NCBI GenBank assembly: GCA_017555105.1
Contig: JAFZHB010000008.1
Span: forward strand, 1-64,000
Source of the DNA: Alistipes sp.
GTDB lineage: Bacteria > Bacteroidota > Bacteroidia > Bacteroidales > Rikenellaceae
Length of the DNA stretch: 64,000 nt
Direction of reading: 5' to 3'
Made by a program: the position numbers and the translations under genes. Within the stretch, counting starts at the first letter, position 1; the number at the start of each line of letters is the position of its first letter. Shown here piece after piece: positions 1-7,767 of this stretch. A model generated the notes under the pieces. The model saw only the letters and a program-made list of their open reading frames with translations. It had not been told where the DNA came from and made no database searches.

Positions 1-82
1 AAATAGGTGTAAAAGAACGAGGTTTTCGAAGTGCAAATTTCAACAAAACATTCCCAAAAATCAATATTGAAACAAAACAATG

Positions 83-1366
83 TTATATACAAATTCCGGC
101 AGTATCTACCGTTTTATCTGCTCCTTGCGTGTTAGATTCACTATTGTTAAGGCTAAAACTCGTGCCACTTAATGCAGCTGACAGCTTATCCATCTCTCGG
201 CTCACTGTTTGGTCGACGATACGGGCGTAGATTTGCGTGGTTGCCAACTTTGTATGGCCCAACATCTTGCTAATCGACTCAATGGACACGCCATTAGCAT
301 AGGTTACGGTCGTAGCAAATGTGTGGCGGGCAAGGTGCGAGGTTACGCGTTTTTGGATGCCGAGGATGGCTGCAATCTCCTTCAGATAGTCGTTATACTT
401 CGCATTGCTGATAATAGGCAGCAGGTAGCCACCCGTGCGTTCCTTCTCGTACTTGCGCAGAATAGAGAGTGGAATATCGAGCAGTTTTACTTTTGATGCG
501 ACACCCGTTTTCACGCGGTGCGTCTCAATCCAGGTGCTGCCATCGTCCGCCTGCACGATATTTTTTGGCGTTAGCGACGACGAGGTTGAGAAATCAAATC
601 CCGTAAAGCAGCAGAATACGAACCTATCCTTTACGCGCTCTAAACGCTTATTTTCGGCTTTATAGTTGATAAACAGTTCGAGCTCGGCACGAGTGAGGTA
701 GCCTCTATCCTTCTTCTCCTTTTTCAGGCGCACATCGCAGAACGGATCGCGCTTCATCATTCCATTGCGGAAACACATCGTCGTGATGCGCTTAAAGATT
801 CGCATCAGTTTCTCCGACGAGTTGAGCGACAGACCGTGTTCCACCTTCAAGAAAGCCTCGAAATCGAGTACGAATGTGCGGTCCACCTGTCGGATAGGAA
901 TATCCTCGCGGTTACGCTTCTTGCACAGAAACTCCTCCAAACGGCGATAGGTGAGGTCAAATTTATTGAAAGTCGATTGGGTAATGTCGATGCCTATCAA
1001 CTGCTCCTGCCGCTCATTAAATTCATTAAAGATCGTCAGTAACGAGGTGTTCTTTACTCCAACACCGAGAAACTCGTCACGCAGTATCTGTGGCGTAACA
1101 ATCTCGCCCGCCTCGGTGAGATTCTGATAAATGGAGATTAGACGAGCGTTAATGCTCTCCAAGTAACGGTTTATGCGAGTTGCTTCGGGTGAGCGACCTT
1201 TGGCTCGGCTCGATTTGCCGTCCCAGATAGCTACCGGAACACGCATTTTGATACTGAACGCCACGTGTTCTCCATTTATAGATACACGCGCCGTGAGGGG
1301 CATTGTGCCGTCTTGACTTACGGCATTTGCTCGCCCGTAGAAAAGGATTCGAAAAGTGCTTTTCAT
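83..1366 (-). CDS. Tyrosine recombinase / site-specific integrase
   Basis: This 427-residue protein has the layout of a Bacteroidetes tyrosine recombinase: an N-terminal arm-binding region (about residues 1-100), a SAM-like core-binding domain (about 105-215) and a C-terminal catalytic domain. The catalytic domain shows the HxxR box in HLARHTFATT and the LGH...Y box ending in the nucleophile Tyr of TQIYARI. The position that normally carries the first catalytic Arg (TGLR) reads TGFD. I recall that the CTnDOT integrase also lacks this Arg, so the enzyme may still be active. It lies in AT-richer DNA than the rest of the window and close to tRNA-Gly fragments, which suggests it belongs to an integrated element whose body lies beyond the left edge. 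Confidence 0.93.
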   Translation of the reverse strand: MKSTFRILFYGRANAVSQDGTMPLTARVSINGEHVAFSIKMRVPVAIWDGKSSRAKGRSPEATRINRYLESINARLISIYQNLTEAGEIVTPQILRDEFLGVGVKNTSLLTIFNEFNERQEQLIGIDITQSTFNKFDLTYRRLEEFLCKKRNREDIPIRQVDRTFVLDFEAFLKVEHGLSLNSSEKLMRIFKRITTMCFRNGMMKRDPFCDVRLKKEKKDRGYLTRAELELFINYKAENKRLERVKDRFVFCCFTGFDFSTSSSLTPKNIVQADDGSTWIETHRVKTGVASKVKLLDIPLSILRKYEKERTGGYLLPIISNAKYNDYLKEIAAILGIQKRVTSHLARHTFATTVTYANGVSIESISKMLGHTKLATTQIYARIVDQTVSREMDKLSAALSGTSFSLNNSESNTQGADKTVDTAGICI

Positions 1367-1466
1367 CTGATAGTGGTTTTTTTAATGAGTTTGACTTGCT
1401 TTTTGACGCTTTTAGCGTACAGGAAAAGTATAGGTAAACCACAGACAGAAAGTTTGTTAACCACCC

Positions 1467-1530
1467 CAACCGTTACATAGATTCATTGCAACCGTTACAT
1501 AAAATCAAAAACGGGTTAATTTGTAACGGT
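1467..1530. repeat. Short repeats upstream of the integrase (possible recombinase arm sites)
   Basis: The 13-mer CAACCGTTACATA occurs at 1467-1479 and 1489-1501, with starts 22 bp apart. Its core reappears inverted as TGTAACGGT at 1522-1530, followed by a partial copy around 1531-1545. The cluster lies 100-180 bp upstream of the integrase start, where arm-type binding sites or an autoregulatory operator would be expected. The role is inferred from position only. The rest of the 1367-1711 gap holds no gene that I can support. Confidence 0.5.
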
Positions 1531-1595
1531 ATGTAACACTATGTACCGCAGAAATAGCCGATTTTGGGGTTTGGGAGTAACGGACCGAAAACAAG

Positions 1596-1632
1596 AAAAC
1601 CTCTCTGAAACAGCGTTTCAAAGAGGTTTTGC
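1596..1632 (-). terminator. Rho-independent terminator after the acetyltransferase gene
   Basis: The arms AAAACCTCT and AGAGGTTTT enclose an inner TGAAAC/GTTTCA stem. Read on the minus strand, the hairpin is followed by a T-rich run. It lies about 80 bp downstream of the acetyltransferase stop. A second GC-rich hairpin (GCCCGC/GCGGGC, about 1684-1698) lies between the two. Confidence 0.75.
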
Positions 1633-1663
1633 ATTACTTTGTCCTTTTTGTTTTGGACTCTTG

Positions 1664-1677
1664 GAGCGGAAAACGAG
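1664..1677. repeat. Copy of the tRNA-Gly 3' end (possible att scar)
   Basis: GAGCGGAAAACGAG is identical to 2489-2502, which covers the 3' acceptor end of the intact tRNA-Gly plus two flanking bases. Looser similarity to the T arm continues to about 1700. The two copies are in the same orientation and bracket the acetyltransferase gene. This is the arrangement left when an element integrates into a tRNA 3' end. Confidence 0.6.
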
Positions 1678-1711
1678 CCACGAGCCCGCATTCGCGGGCA
1701 TTTCTCGCGAA

Positions 1712-2335
1712 CTATATTTTCATCCCGTCCATCTCCCTCTGCAAAGCGTCGAGGAATTTGGCAGCGTGGGCGCCATCCATCTGGGTATGGTGGAATTGAA
1801 ACGACACGCTCAGTGTGGTCTTAAACAGCCCTCGTTTGTACTTGCCCCAAATCATAAACGGGTTGTTGAAAACGCCGCTATACATACCCACCGCCCCGTC
1901 TATTTCGTAGTGTGCCAAAGCCGAGGTGCCGATGACCATACTCTCGGTCGAGAGGTCGTGGTCCTTACAGCTCTCCGCTACTTGCTTCGTCAGGCGCAGG
2001 TAGTCGCTGTTGAACTGCTCCAAATCCTCGCTGTAAGGCAGGTCGCACGAACTTACCTCGCCCGCCGTGTTGGCAACGATGGTGTTTACGGCAATGGTGT
2101 CGTACTGCATCAACTTGTCGCCGACGGGCAACATATAAAACTCCTTGACCTGCACGGCGGCACGACCGATGCAATGGCACATCAACATATTGAATTTTAG
2201 CCCACGACGGCGGCTTATTCGCACAAGGCGTGAAACATCGAGGGTTTTGAAAAATGTAACCATCGGATTGGGTGCCTGCATCCACATCTGGAAGGCGTAT
2301 GCACGAGTTGTCTCTTTGGGGTTTATCTCTCTCAT
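1712..2335 (-). CDS. Chloramphenicol acetyltransferase-like O-acetyltransferase
   Basis: The protein is 207 residues, close to the 210-220 usual for trimeric CAT enzymes, and shows the CAT fold pattern throughout. The C-terminal HxxxDG motif is present as HHTQMDG, with catalytic His183 and Asp187. The PWxSFT segment around the transition-state Ser of classical CATs is not conserved; the region reads GTSALAHYEIDG. It is therefore a divergent CatA-like acetyltransferase, and chloramphenicol resistance cannot be assumed. It stands alone between a copy of the tRNA-Gly 3' end and the intact tRNA-Gly, which suggests that it arrived as a small cargo insertion. Confidence 0.85.
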   Translation of the reverse strand: MREINPKETTRAYAFQMWMQAPNPMVTFFKTLDVSRLVRISRRRGLKFNMLMCHCIGRAAVQVKEFYMLPVGDKLMQYDTIAVNTIVANTAGEVSSCDLPYSEDLEQFNSDYLRLTKQVAESCKDHDLSTESMVIGTSALAHYEIDGAVGMYSGVFNNPFMIWGKYKRGLFKTTLSVSFQFHHTQMDGAHAAKFLDALQREMDGMKI

Positions 2336-2452
2336 TGTGGTTTTGTTTTAGACAGGGGAACACAAAGGTAGTAATTTCTTTGCAAAGTCCACAAAAGACG
2401 GGGTGCGTTTGTACCATTTTGACCTATAAACCAACTCTTCCGCGAAACGCAC

Positions 2453-2480
2453 AAAAAAAGGATAGCTGTCTGCTATCCTT
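2453..2480 (-). terminator. Terminator of tRNA-Gly
   Basis: The arms AAGGATAGC and GCTATCCTT enclose a 5-nt loop. On the minus strand they are followed by an uninterrupted T run. The hairpin sits 10 bp past the 3' end of tRNA-Gly. Confidence 0.8.
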
Positions 2481-2490
2481 CGTGCGTTGA

Positions 2491-2562
2491 GCGGAAAACG
2501 AGACTCGAACTCGCGACCCCAACCTTGGCAAGGTTGTGCTCTACCAACTGAGCTATTTCCGC
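2491..2562 (-). tRNA. tRNA-Gly (GCC)
   Basis: Read on the minus strand, the 72-nt sequence folds as a cloverleaf: acceptor GCGGAAA/TTTCCGC, D arm with AGTTGGTAGA, anticodon loop TTGCCAA (anticodon GCC), and T arm with TTCGAGT. CCA is not encoded. The 3' end faces the integrase and the acetyltransferase, as expected for an integration target. Confidence 0.96.
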
Positions 2563-2590
2563 ATTATGTGTCACACCCGCCGTTTTACTT

Positions 2591-2672
2591 GCAGACCCCC
2601 TTGCCAAGGTTGGGTGTGTTGATTCCTTTGGGGCAAGGTTGTGCTCTACTTTCCTGAGCTATTTCCGCATTA
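2591..2672 (-). pseudogene. Degenerate second tRNA-Gly copy
   Basis: Positions 2633-2672 repeat the 5' half of the neighbouring tRNA-Gly and a few bases of its leader: 17-18 identical bases, a 5-for-4 base change in the D loop, then 18 identical bases. The rest (2591-2632) is a scrambled anticodon-arm-like palindrome, and no T arm or acceptor 3' strand remains. It is a broken tandem tRNA-Gly. Apart from this remnant and the terminator at 2855, I see nothing in 2563-2911. Confidence 0.7.
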
Positions 2673-2854
2673 AAAGAACTGCGCACCGCAGTTACTATCG
2701 GTTTGCGGGTGCAAATGTAGGTAAAAAATCATACAAACCAAAATTTTTAGAAAAAAATCTCGGATTTGGCTCACTCAACCGCTTTGCAAGGCAGGAGCCC
2801 ACTACCCTATTCCTCGCCTTTTCATTGATTCAAGCATAAGCGAAAGAAAGTCCA

Positions 2855-2888
2855 CAAAAAAGGCCACCCGAGCAATCGGGCAGCCTCT
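2855..2888 (-). terminator. Terminator of the pectin operon
   Basis: A GGCCACCCGA/TCGGGCAGCC stem with a GCAA loop, followed on the minus strand by a T-rich run, lies 23 bp after the stop of the last gene of the pectin operon. Confidence 0.85.
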
Positions 2889-2911
2889 TTGTTTAGCTTG
2901 GTAGCGGTTGG

Positions 2912-4858
2912 CTACTGCAGCGTTACCTTCGTGGGAGGAGTCCAATCCGAGCCGTATTTTGACGGGTTGGTGTTCTTCGAGAAGATATTGGCCATCGTAT
3001 AGGTTGCAGCCTCCAGGTCGGTGAGCTGGCGACCACCCATCTCGCGCTTCGCCAGACGATCGGCCGTAGCACCCTCGCCCGTACACTGATACTCGGCAAA
3101 GAGCGCAGCATCCACGCCCTCCGACATGCGACGCCATGCGGCCGGATCCAGTGTCGCAGGCTCATCGCAGCGGATAAATACGACGCGGGCATTCTGCTTC
3201 CAAGGACGACCCAAGTGGAACTTCTTAAAGGTATTTCCATTGAAATCCTGGCCCTCGATATGCGTCAGTTTGCAATCGATGAAGGTGAAGCCAAACGCGC
3301 TGTTGGTATGCTCGGCAGCTGCAGTGAGGACACTACCGTCGCGGTTGCAGTGCAGCTGGCAATTCTCACACAGCAGTACGGCATCACCAAAGATGAAGTC
3401 GACATTGCCCTCGATGTAGCAATCCTTGCAATAGACGCGGGCGTTGTTCTTCACATAGAAGGTGTCCTGATAGCCGATCAGGCGGCAGTTGTAGAAGGTT
3501 GCCTGGTCATTGTAGACACCCACCGCCACAGCCTGGTGGTTTCCCGAGACGCCCGACTGGTTCTTGTGCGGGTTCTCGAAGGTGATGTTCTGCGCCATGA
3601 AGCCCGTACCGTTGACCGTAAATGCAGCACTACCCTGCGTGCCAAGTGTACCACCGTCACCATTCGGCGTGTCGGCGTAGTCGTCGTAGGTCAGCACCGT
3701 CGTCTGGAGATCCTCGCCAATGAGCGTGAGGTTCTTCTTGTCCTTCGGAATGGTGAACTTCTCATAGTAAGTACCCGGCTTGATGTAGATGATCTGACGC
3801 TCGTTCTTGTTGCTGGCTGCGGCGTTGATTGCCTTCTGCACCTCGCTGTAGTCGCCTGAACCATCCTTCGCCACGACGAAGGTTACACCTGCCGGACGCG
3901 GCGGAGCCTGCGAGATCACCTTCGTGGCGGCTACCTTCAGCAGACCATCGGCCGAGGTGGCGTAGAGAACCAACTCGCCCTTGCTTGCAGCCACGGGAGC
4001 GGTTACCTCGACCGTCGTCTCGCCTACCTTCACGCCCCAACCTGCGGGACGCTCGATGGCGATCTCGGCTACACCCTTCTGCGTGAGCTCGAAGGTGCGC
4101 ACCTGTGCCGATTCGAAGCTCTCCTCTGCTGCGAAGTTCACGGTAAAGGTAAAGAGACCGGCAATGGGAATCGAGAGCTCCTCATCAACGCCTACAACCT
4201 TCACGACGAGGTAGCCATCCTTCACCTCCGCCTTCGTGAAGAGCCCTGCAGGCACCTTCGACGGATCAGCCACCACGGGGTTGCCATTCGCATTCTTGAT
4301 CAACTGCGGACCATTGCCCAGGTCGATCGTCCAGTAGCCATATTGATCTACACCCAGCACCGGCGCAGCAGCGGCAGCACCCTGCTCGCCATCCGGACCT
4401 TGAGCGCCAACACCCGAGATCGGGTTGCCGTTGCCGTCGAGGATCTTCTCCCAGGTCGAGCCGTCGAGCGAGATGTACCAAAAGCCATCCGATTCGATCT
4501 TCATCTTCGGCATGGTCATCGTACCGTGGCCACCCTGGTCACCCTGATCACCCTTGTCGCCCTGCGGGCCTTTCGCACCCGAGGTAAGCGTTACGACCGA
4601 GTTGTCGTTGTAGGTGATCTTCACGACGCCGTTCTCCTCACTCACGCTCTTGATGTAGCGTGCACCCTGCAGTGCCTGTACGAGGCTCTGGTAGGTCGAG
4701 AGGTCTTGGTTAATAGCATTTACAGCCTGCTGTACCGCCTCAATGCGGGCAGCTAGCTCCTCCATCTCGGCCTTGATCTTGCTGTCGTCATACTCATCGG
4801 AGCAGCTCCACAGCAGCGCACCCGAGAGGCAAGCTACTAAAAAAAGGAATTTTTTCAT
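2912..4858 (-). CDS. Lipoprotein pectinesterase (CE8) with N-terminal coiled-coil/collagen-like region
   Basis: The product is predicted to hydrolyse methyl esters of homogalacturonan, releasing methanol. A signal peptide ends in a lipobox with Cys19. A short coiled coil (about 24-65) and a DUF4988-like region follow, with a Gly-X-Y stretch at about 97-112 (GPQGDKGDQG), then a linker and a CE8 beta-helix from about residue 325. CE8 landmarks are GTYYEK, the YQDTFY Gln-Asp pair, DFIFGD with the nucleophile Asp, and LGRPW. The N-terminus probably serves as a spacer on the cell surface. This is the last gene of an eight-gene operon, 29 bp after GH105, and one of two CE8 domains in it. Confidence 0.93.
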   Translation of the reverse strand: MKKFLFLVACLSGALLWSCSDEYDDSKIKAEMEELAARIEAVQQAVNAINQDLSTYQSLVQALQGARYIKSVSEENGVVKITYNDNSVVTLTSGAKGPQGDKGDQGDQGGHGTMTMPKMKIESDGFWYISLDGSTWEKILDGNGNPISGVGAQGPDGEQGAAAAAPVLGVDQYGYWTIDLGNGPQLIKNANGNPVVADPSKVPAGLFTKAEVKDGYLVVKVVGVDEELSIPIAGLFTFTVNFAAEESFESAQVRTFELTQKGVAEIAIERPAGWGVKVGETTVEVTAPVAASKGELVLYATSADGLLKVAATKVISQAPPRPAGVTFVVAKDGSGDYSEVQKAINAAASNKNERQIIYIKPGTYYEKFTIPKDKKNLTLIGEDLQTTVLTYDDYADTPNGDGGTLGTQGSAAFTVNGTGFMAQNITFENPHKNQSGVSGNHQAVAVGVYNDQATFYNCRLIGYQDTFYVKNNARVYCKDCYIEGNVDFIFGDAVLLCENCQLHCNRDGSVLTAAAEHTNSAFGFTFIDCKLTHIEGQDFNGNTFKKFHLGRPWKQNARVVFIRCDEPATLDPAAWRRMSEGVDAALFAEYQCTGEGATADRLAKREMGGRQLTDLEAATYTMANIFSKNTNPSKYGSDWTPPTKVTLQ

Positions 4859-4887
4859 AGTTATTAGTTTTAAGGTTTGTTTACAGG

Positions 4888-6120
4888 TTAGTTCAGTCGC
4901 CCTACCGCGCGGTCATACTCCATCGACGCCCAGATGAACGGTCCGGTAGCCTTCGGATCATTGTCACGCACGGGCTCTGACAGGTAGTAGGCATACGAGC
5001 CATCGCGGCGCGTACCATCCGTATCGAGACCCGCCACAGCGCAGCAGTTCGTAATCGAGATCGTACCATCCTCCTCGACCTTCACAAAGCGATCGACAAA
5101 CTGACGGTAGAGCTTCATACCCTGCTCCTTGTACTCGGCCGGGAGGTAACCCAGACGAGCACCCTTCAGCATGGCGTAGATCACCATGATCGAGCCGGTT
5201 GACTCCTCGTAGTTGCCCTCACGCGTCGGACACTCCATCACCTGATACCACATGCCGCTTTCGGGGTTGGCGTAGGCGGGCAGGGTCTGCATAATGTGGT
5301 GGAGAATTTCCACCATCGGCTGGGTCGTCTCGTTCAGCTCGAGGTACTGCAGCGTCTCTACGATAGCCATCGTGTACCATCCCATCGCACGCCCCCACAC
5401 ATGTGGCGAACGGCCGGTGGTCTTGTCGCACCAGAACTGCGCACACACCGCATCAAAGGCGTGGCAGAAGAGTCCCGAGGCGGGATCGTAGGTTCCCTTG
5501 GCAACCGTAGTGAACTGCTTGACGATATCGCTCACGAAGCAGGCGCCCATCACCGGATCCTCGGGCATCACCTTGCGCATGACATACTCCGCGTAGAAGG
5601 GCTCGCCCATATAGATACCGTCGAGCCACATCTGCTGCGGATAGCGTTTCTTGTGCCAGAAACCGCCCTCGGCGATGCGAGGCTGATGTTGCAGCTGCAG
5701 GAAGAGCGTGTCGAGCACCTGGGCATAGCGCTGCTCGCCCGTACGCTCGTAGAGCTCGAAGAGCGGACGACCCGGACAGATGTGATCGATGTTGTACTTC
5801 TCGCGGGCATAGCTCCACACCGAGCCGTCGGGCTGCACGATCGAGTCGTAGTAGCGCTCGGCATAGCGGTCGAAGTCGGGACGATTGTACTCCTTCGCGG
5901 CCTCCATCATAGCCAGCAGCTCGAGCCCCGTCGTGTAGTTCCACTTGATCACGCCCGGCTTCATGAAGTCGATGAGCGCGGGGGTCGGATTGCGTTTTAT
6001 CTCGCTCTCGACCATACGCACAGCCAGTGGCTTCTCGCCGTCGATGAGCGGGTGCTTCGGCGTGCAGGCCGTCAGTGTAACCAATGCGGCCGCAACAAGC
6101 CAAATGATACGAAATTTCAT
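4888..6120 (-). CDS. Unsaturated (rhamno)galacturonyl hydrolase, GH105, lipoprotein
   Basis: GH105 enzymes remove the 4,5-unsaturated uronic acid left at the non-reducing end by pectate or rhamnogalacturonan lyases. The protein is 410 residues with lipobox LTAC (Cys19) and an (alpha/alpha)6-barrel pattern. Asp112 in NIDHICPG and Asp167 in QMWLDGIYMG have the same 55-residue spacing as the two active-site Asp residues I recall for Bacillus YteR (88 and 143). It follows the CE12-CE8 gene by 7 bp, so it is co-transcribed with the lyases whose products it would trim. A second GH105 is encoded at 26795-28147. Confidence 0.92.
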   Translation of the reverse strand: MKFRIIWLVAAALVTLTACTPKHPLIDGEKPLAVRMVESEIKRNPTPALIDFMKPGVIKWNYTTGLELLAMMEAAKEYNRPDFDRYAERYYDSIVQPDGSVWSYAREKYNIDHICPGRPLFELYERTGEQRYAQVLDTLFLQLQHQPRIAEGGFWHKKRYPQQMWLDGIYMGEPFYAEYVMRKVMPEDPVMGACFVSDIVKQFTTVAKGTYDPASGLFCHAFDAVCAQFWCDKTTGRSPHVWGRAMGWYTMAIVETLQYLELNETTQPMVEILHHIMQTLPAYANPESGMWYQVMECPTREGNYEESTGSIMVIYAMLKGARLGYLPAEYKEQGMKLYRQFVDRFVKVEEDGTISITNCCAVAGLDTDGTRRDGSYAYYLSEPVRDNDPKATGPFIWASMEYDRAVGRLN

Positions 6121-6127
6121 GGTTTTT

Positions 6128-7759
6128 CTATTTCGTGATGACGTACTTCTCGACCATCTCCTTGGCCTCCTTCTTGGTGAGCTGCTTCGACCAGGCTACG
6201 CGACCATTCTTGTTGGCACCCGGGCCCTTCGAACCGTACTCGGCGTAGTAGGTGGTCTCGGGGTTCTCCTTGTTCGACCAGAGCTCCCAACCGGCAGCGG
6301 TGATGTGTTCACCCAGCTCACAGTTGATAAAGACGGTCTTGGCATAGGGACGCCACGGACGACCCAGATAGCACTTATCCACCCCCTCGGCGGCCGTCAG
6401 ACGGCACTCGTAGAAGATGTAGCCTACCTCCTGACCCTCGACCGTCGAGGCAGCCGTTGCGTAGGAGTTGCTCAGCGAGCGGATCTCGCAGTTGCGGAAG
6501 ATGGCCGCCGAAGCACCGAAGATGAAGTCCGTCGTGCCCTCGATGTAGCAGTTGTCGAAGTAGACCCAACGCACACCGCCGATGTGCTCATTCGAGTTGC
6601 CTGCGCCACGCAGGTAGAGCGTGTCCTGATTGCCCAGGAAACGGCAGTTACGGAAGTGGATGTTCGAGCCGAGCGTCTGTGCGGCAACCGCTTGACCGAC
6701 ACGACCTGCCGTATTCTCAAAGGTGACATGATCGATCGTCCAGTTGTCAGCACCGAAGTAGATCGTAGCCGAGCCCGAAGTTCCGAGGTTGCGACCCAGC
6801 GCACTCTTCTTCTGGGCGTAGTCATCCCACGAGACAACCGCCTCGCCAACACCGTAGAGGTGTACATTGCGCTTCGTCCAGGGGATCGAGATTTTCTCGC
6901 GATAAGTACCCTCCGAGAGGCGAATTACGCACTCGCCACTATGGTAGTCGGGCACAGCGGCAACGGCCTCCGTCAGCGTAAAGAAGTCGCCCGTACCATC
7001 CTTGGCTACCACAAAGTCGGCAATCTGGAGATGAGCAGCCAATGCGGGAACCTTCGCCTTGAGTTCCTCGGCCACGAGGCGGGCAATGTGGTGTGCACCC
7101 TTGACATTGAGGTGCGTGTTGTCCTCGCGACCATCGGGATAGAGCGGCGAAGTACCCTTCTCCACCCACATGAAGTAGGCGCGCGAAGGCTGATCACCTA
7201 ACCCCTTGAGCCAAGCCTCGGTAAGTGCTTCCAGCTCAAGCAGCGGTGTCTGCTCCTCGGCAGCCACCTGACGCACACGGTCGGGATATTCGCCGTGAGT
7301 CTTCAGCAGCTCGCCCTCCTCGTTGAAATGGCGGCGGGCAATCGGTGTGAGGAGAATCGGAATACCACCTTTCTCACGCGTTTCGCGTACATAACGACGC
7401 AGGTTCTCGGCAAAAACCTCGGGCACCGAGCCCACAGCCTCGCGGTGTACCTTCTCGTCGTTGTGGCCAAATTGGATGAATACATAGTCGCCGGGCTGCA
7501 TCTGGGTGTAGATCGGCTCCCAGCGTCCCTCGTTGCGGAACGATTTGGTCGAGCGACCGTTCATGGCGTGGTTCTCCACGAAGACCGTCTCGTCGAAGAG
7601 CGCACGGAAGAGCTGCCCCCAGCCACGCTCGGGGTTCTCCTTCTCGAGCGATTTGTTGGCGCAGGTTGAGTCACCAATCAGGTAGACATGCGTCGGTCGC
7701 TCTGCTGCTGTAGCAGCCACGCAACCGAGCAGTGCAAGTGCCAAAAAGAGTTTTTTCAT
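6128..7759 (-). CDS. Two-domain pectin esterase: CE12 acetylesterase fused to CE8 methylesterase
   Basis: After a signal peptide (about 1-19), residues 20-245 form an SGNH hydrolase of the CE12 (rhamnogalacturonan acetylesterase) type, with the nucleophile Ser in GDSTCANKS, the FGHNDEK block, and Asp/His in DNTHLNVKGAHH. Residues from about 248 form a CE8 pectin methylesterase, with GTYREK, LGNQDTLY, DFIFGAS and LGRPWRPYAK. One secreted protein can thus remove both acetyl and methyl esters from pectin. The gene sits 8 bp after a PL1 lyase and 7 bp before GH105. I see no lipobox, so the protein is probably periplasmic. Confidence 0.93.
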   Translation of the reverse strand: MKKLFLALALLGCVAATAAERPTHVYLIGDSTCANKSLEKENPERGWGQLFRALFDETVFVENHAMNGRSTKSFRNEGRWEPIYTQMQPGDYVFIQFGHNDEKVHREAVGSVPEVFAENLRRYVRETREKGGIPILLTPIARRHFNEEGELLKTHGEYPDRVRQVAAEEQTPLLELEALTEAWLKGLGDQPSRAYFMWVEKGTSPLYPDGREDNTHLNVKGAHHIARLVAEELKAKVPALAAHLQIADFVVAKDGTGDFFTLTEAVAAVPDYHSGECVIRLSEGTYREKISIPWTKRNVHLYGVGEAVVSWDDYAQKKSALGRNLGTSGSATIYFGADNWTIDHVTFENTAGRVGQAVAAQTLGSNIHFRNCRFLGNQDTLYLRGAGNSNEHIGGVRWVYFDNCYIEGTTDFIFGASAAIFRNCEIRSLSNSYATAASTVEGQEVGYIFYECRLTAAEGVDKCYLGRPWRPYAKTVFINCELGEHITAAGWELWSNKENPETTYYAEYGSKGPGANKNGRVAWSKQLTKKEAKEMVEKYVITK

Positions 7760-7767
7760 GGTTCAGG

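Noticed and set aside
1712..2335. Assured chloramphenicol resistance gene
   Set aside because: The HxxxDG motif is present, but the classical segment around the transition-state Ser is not, so only a CAT-like fold is supported.
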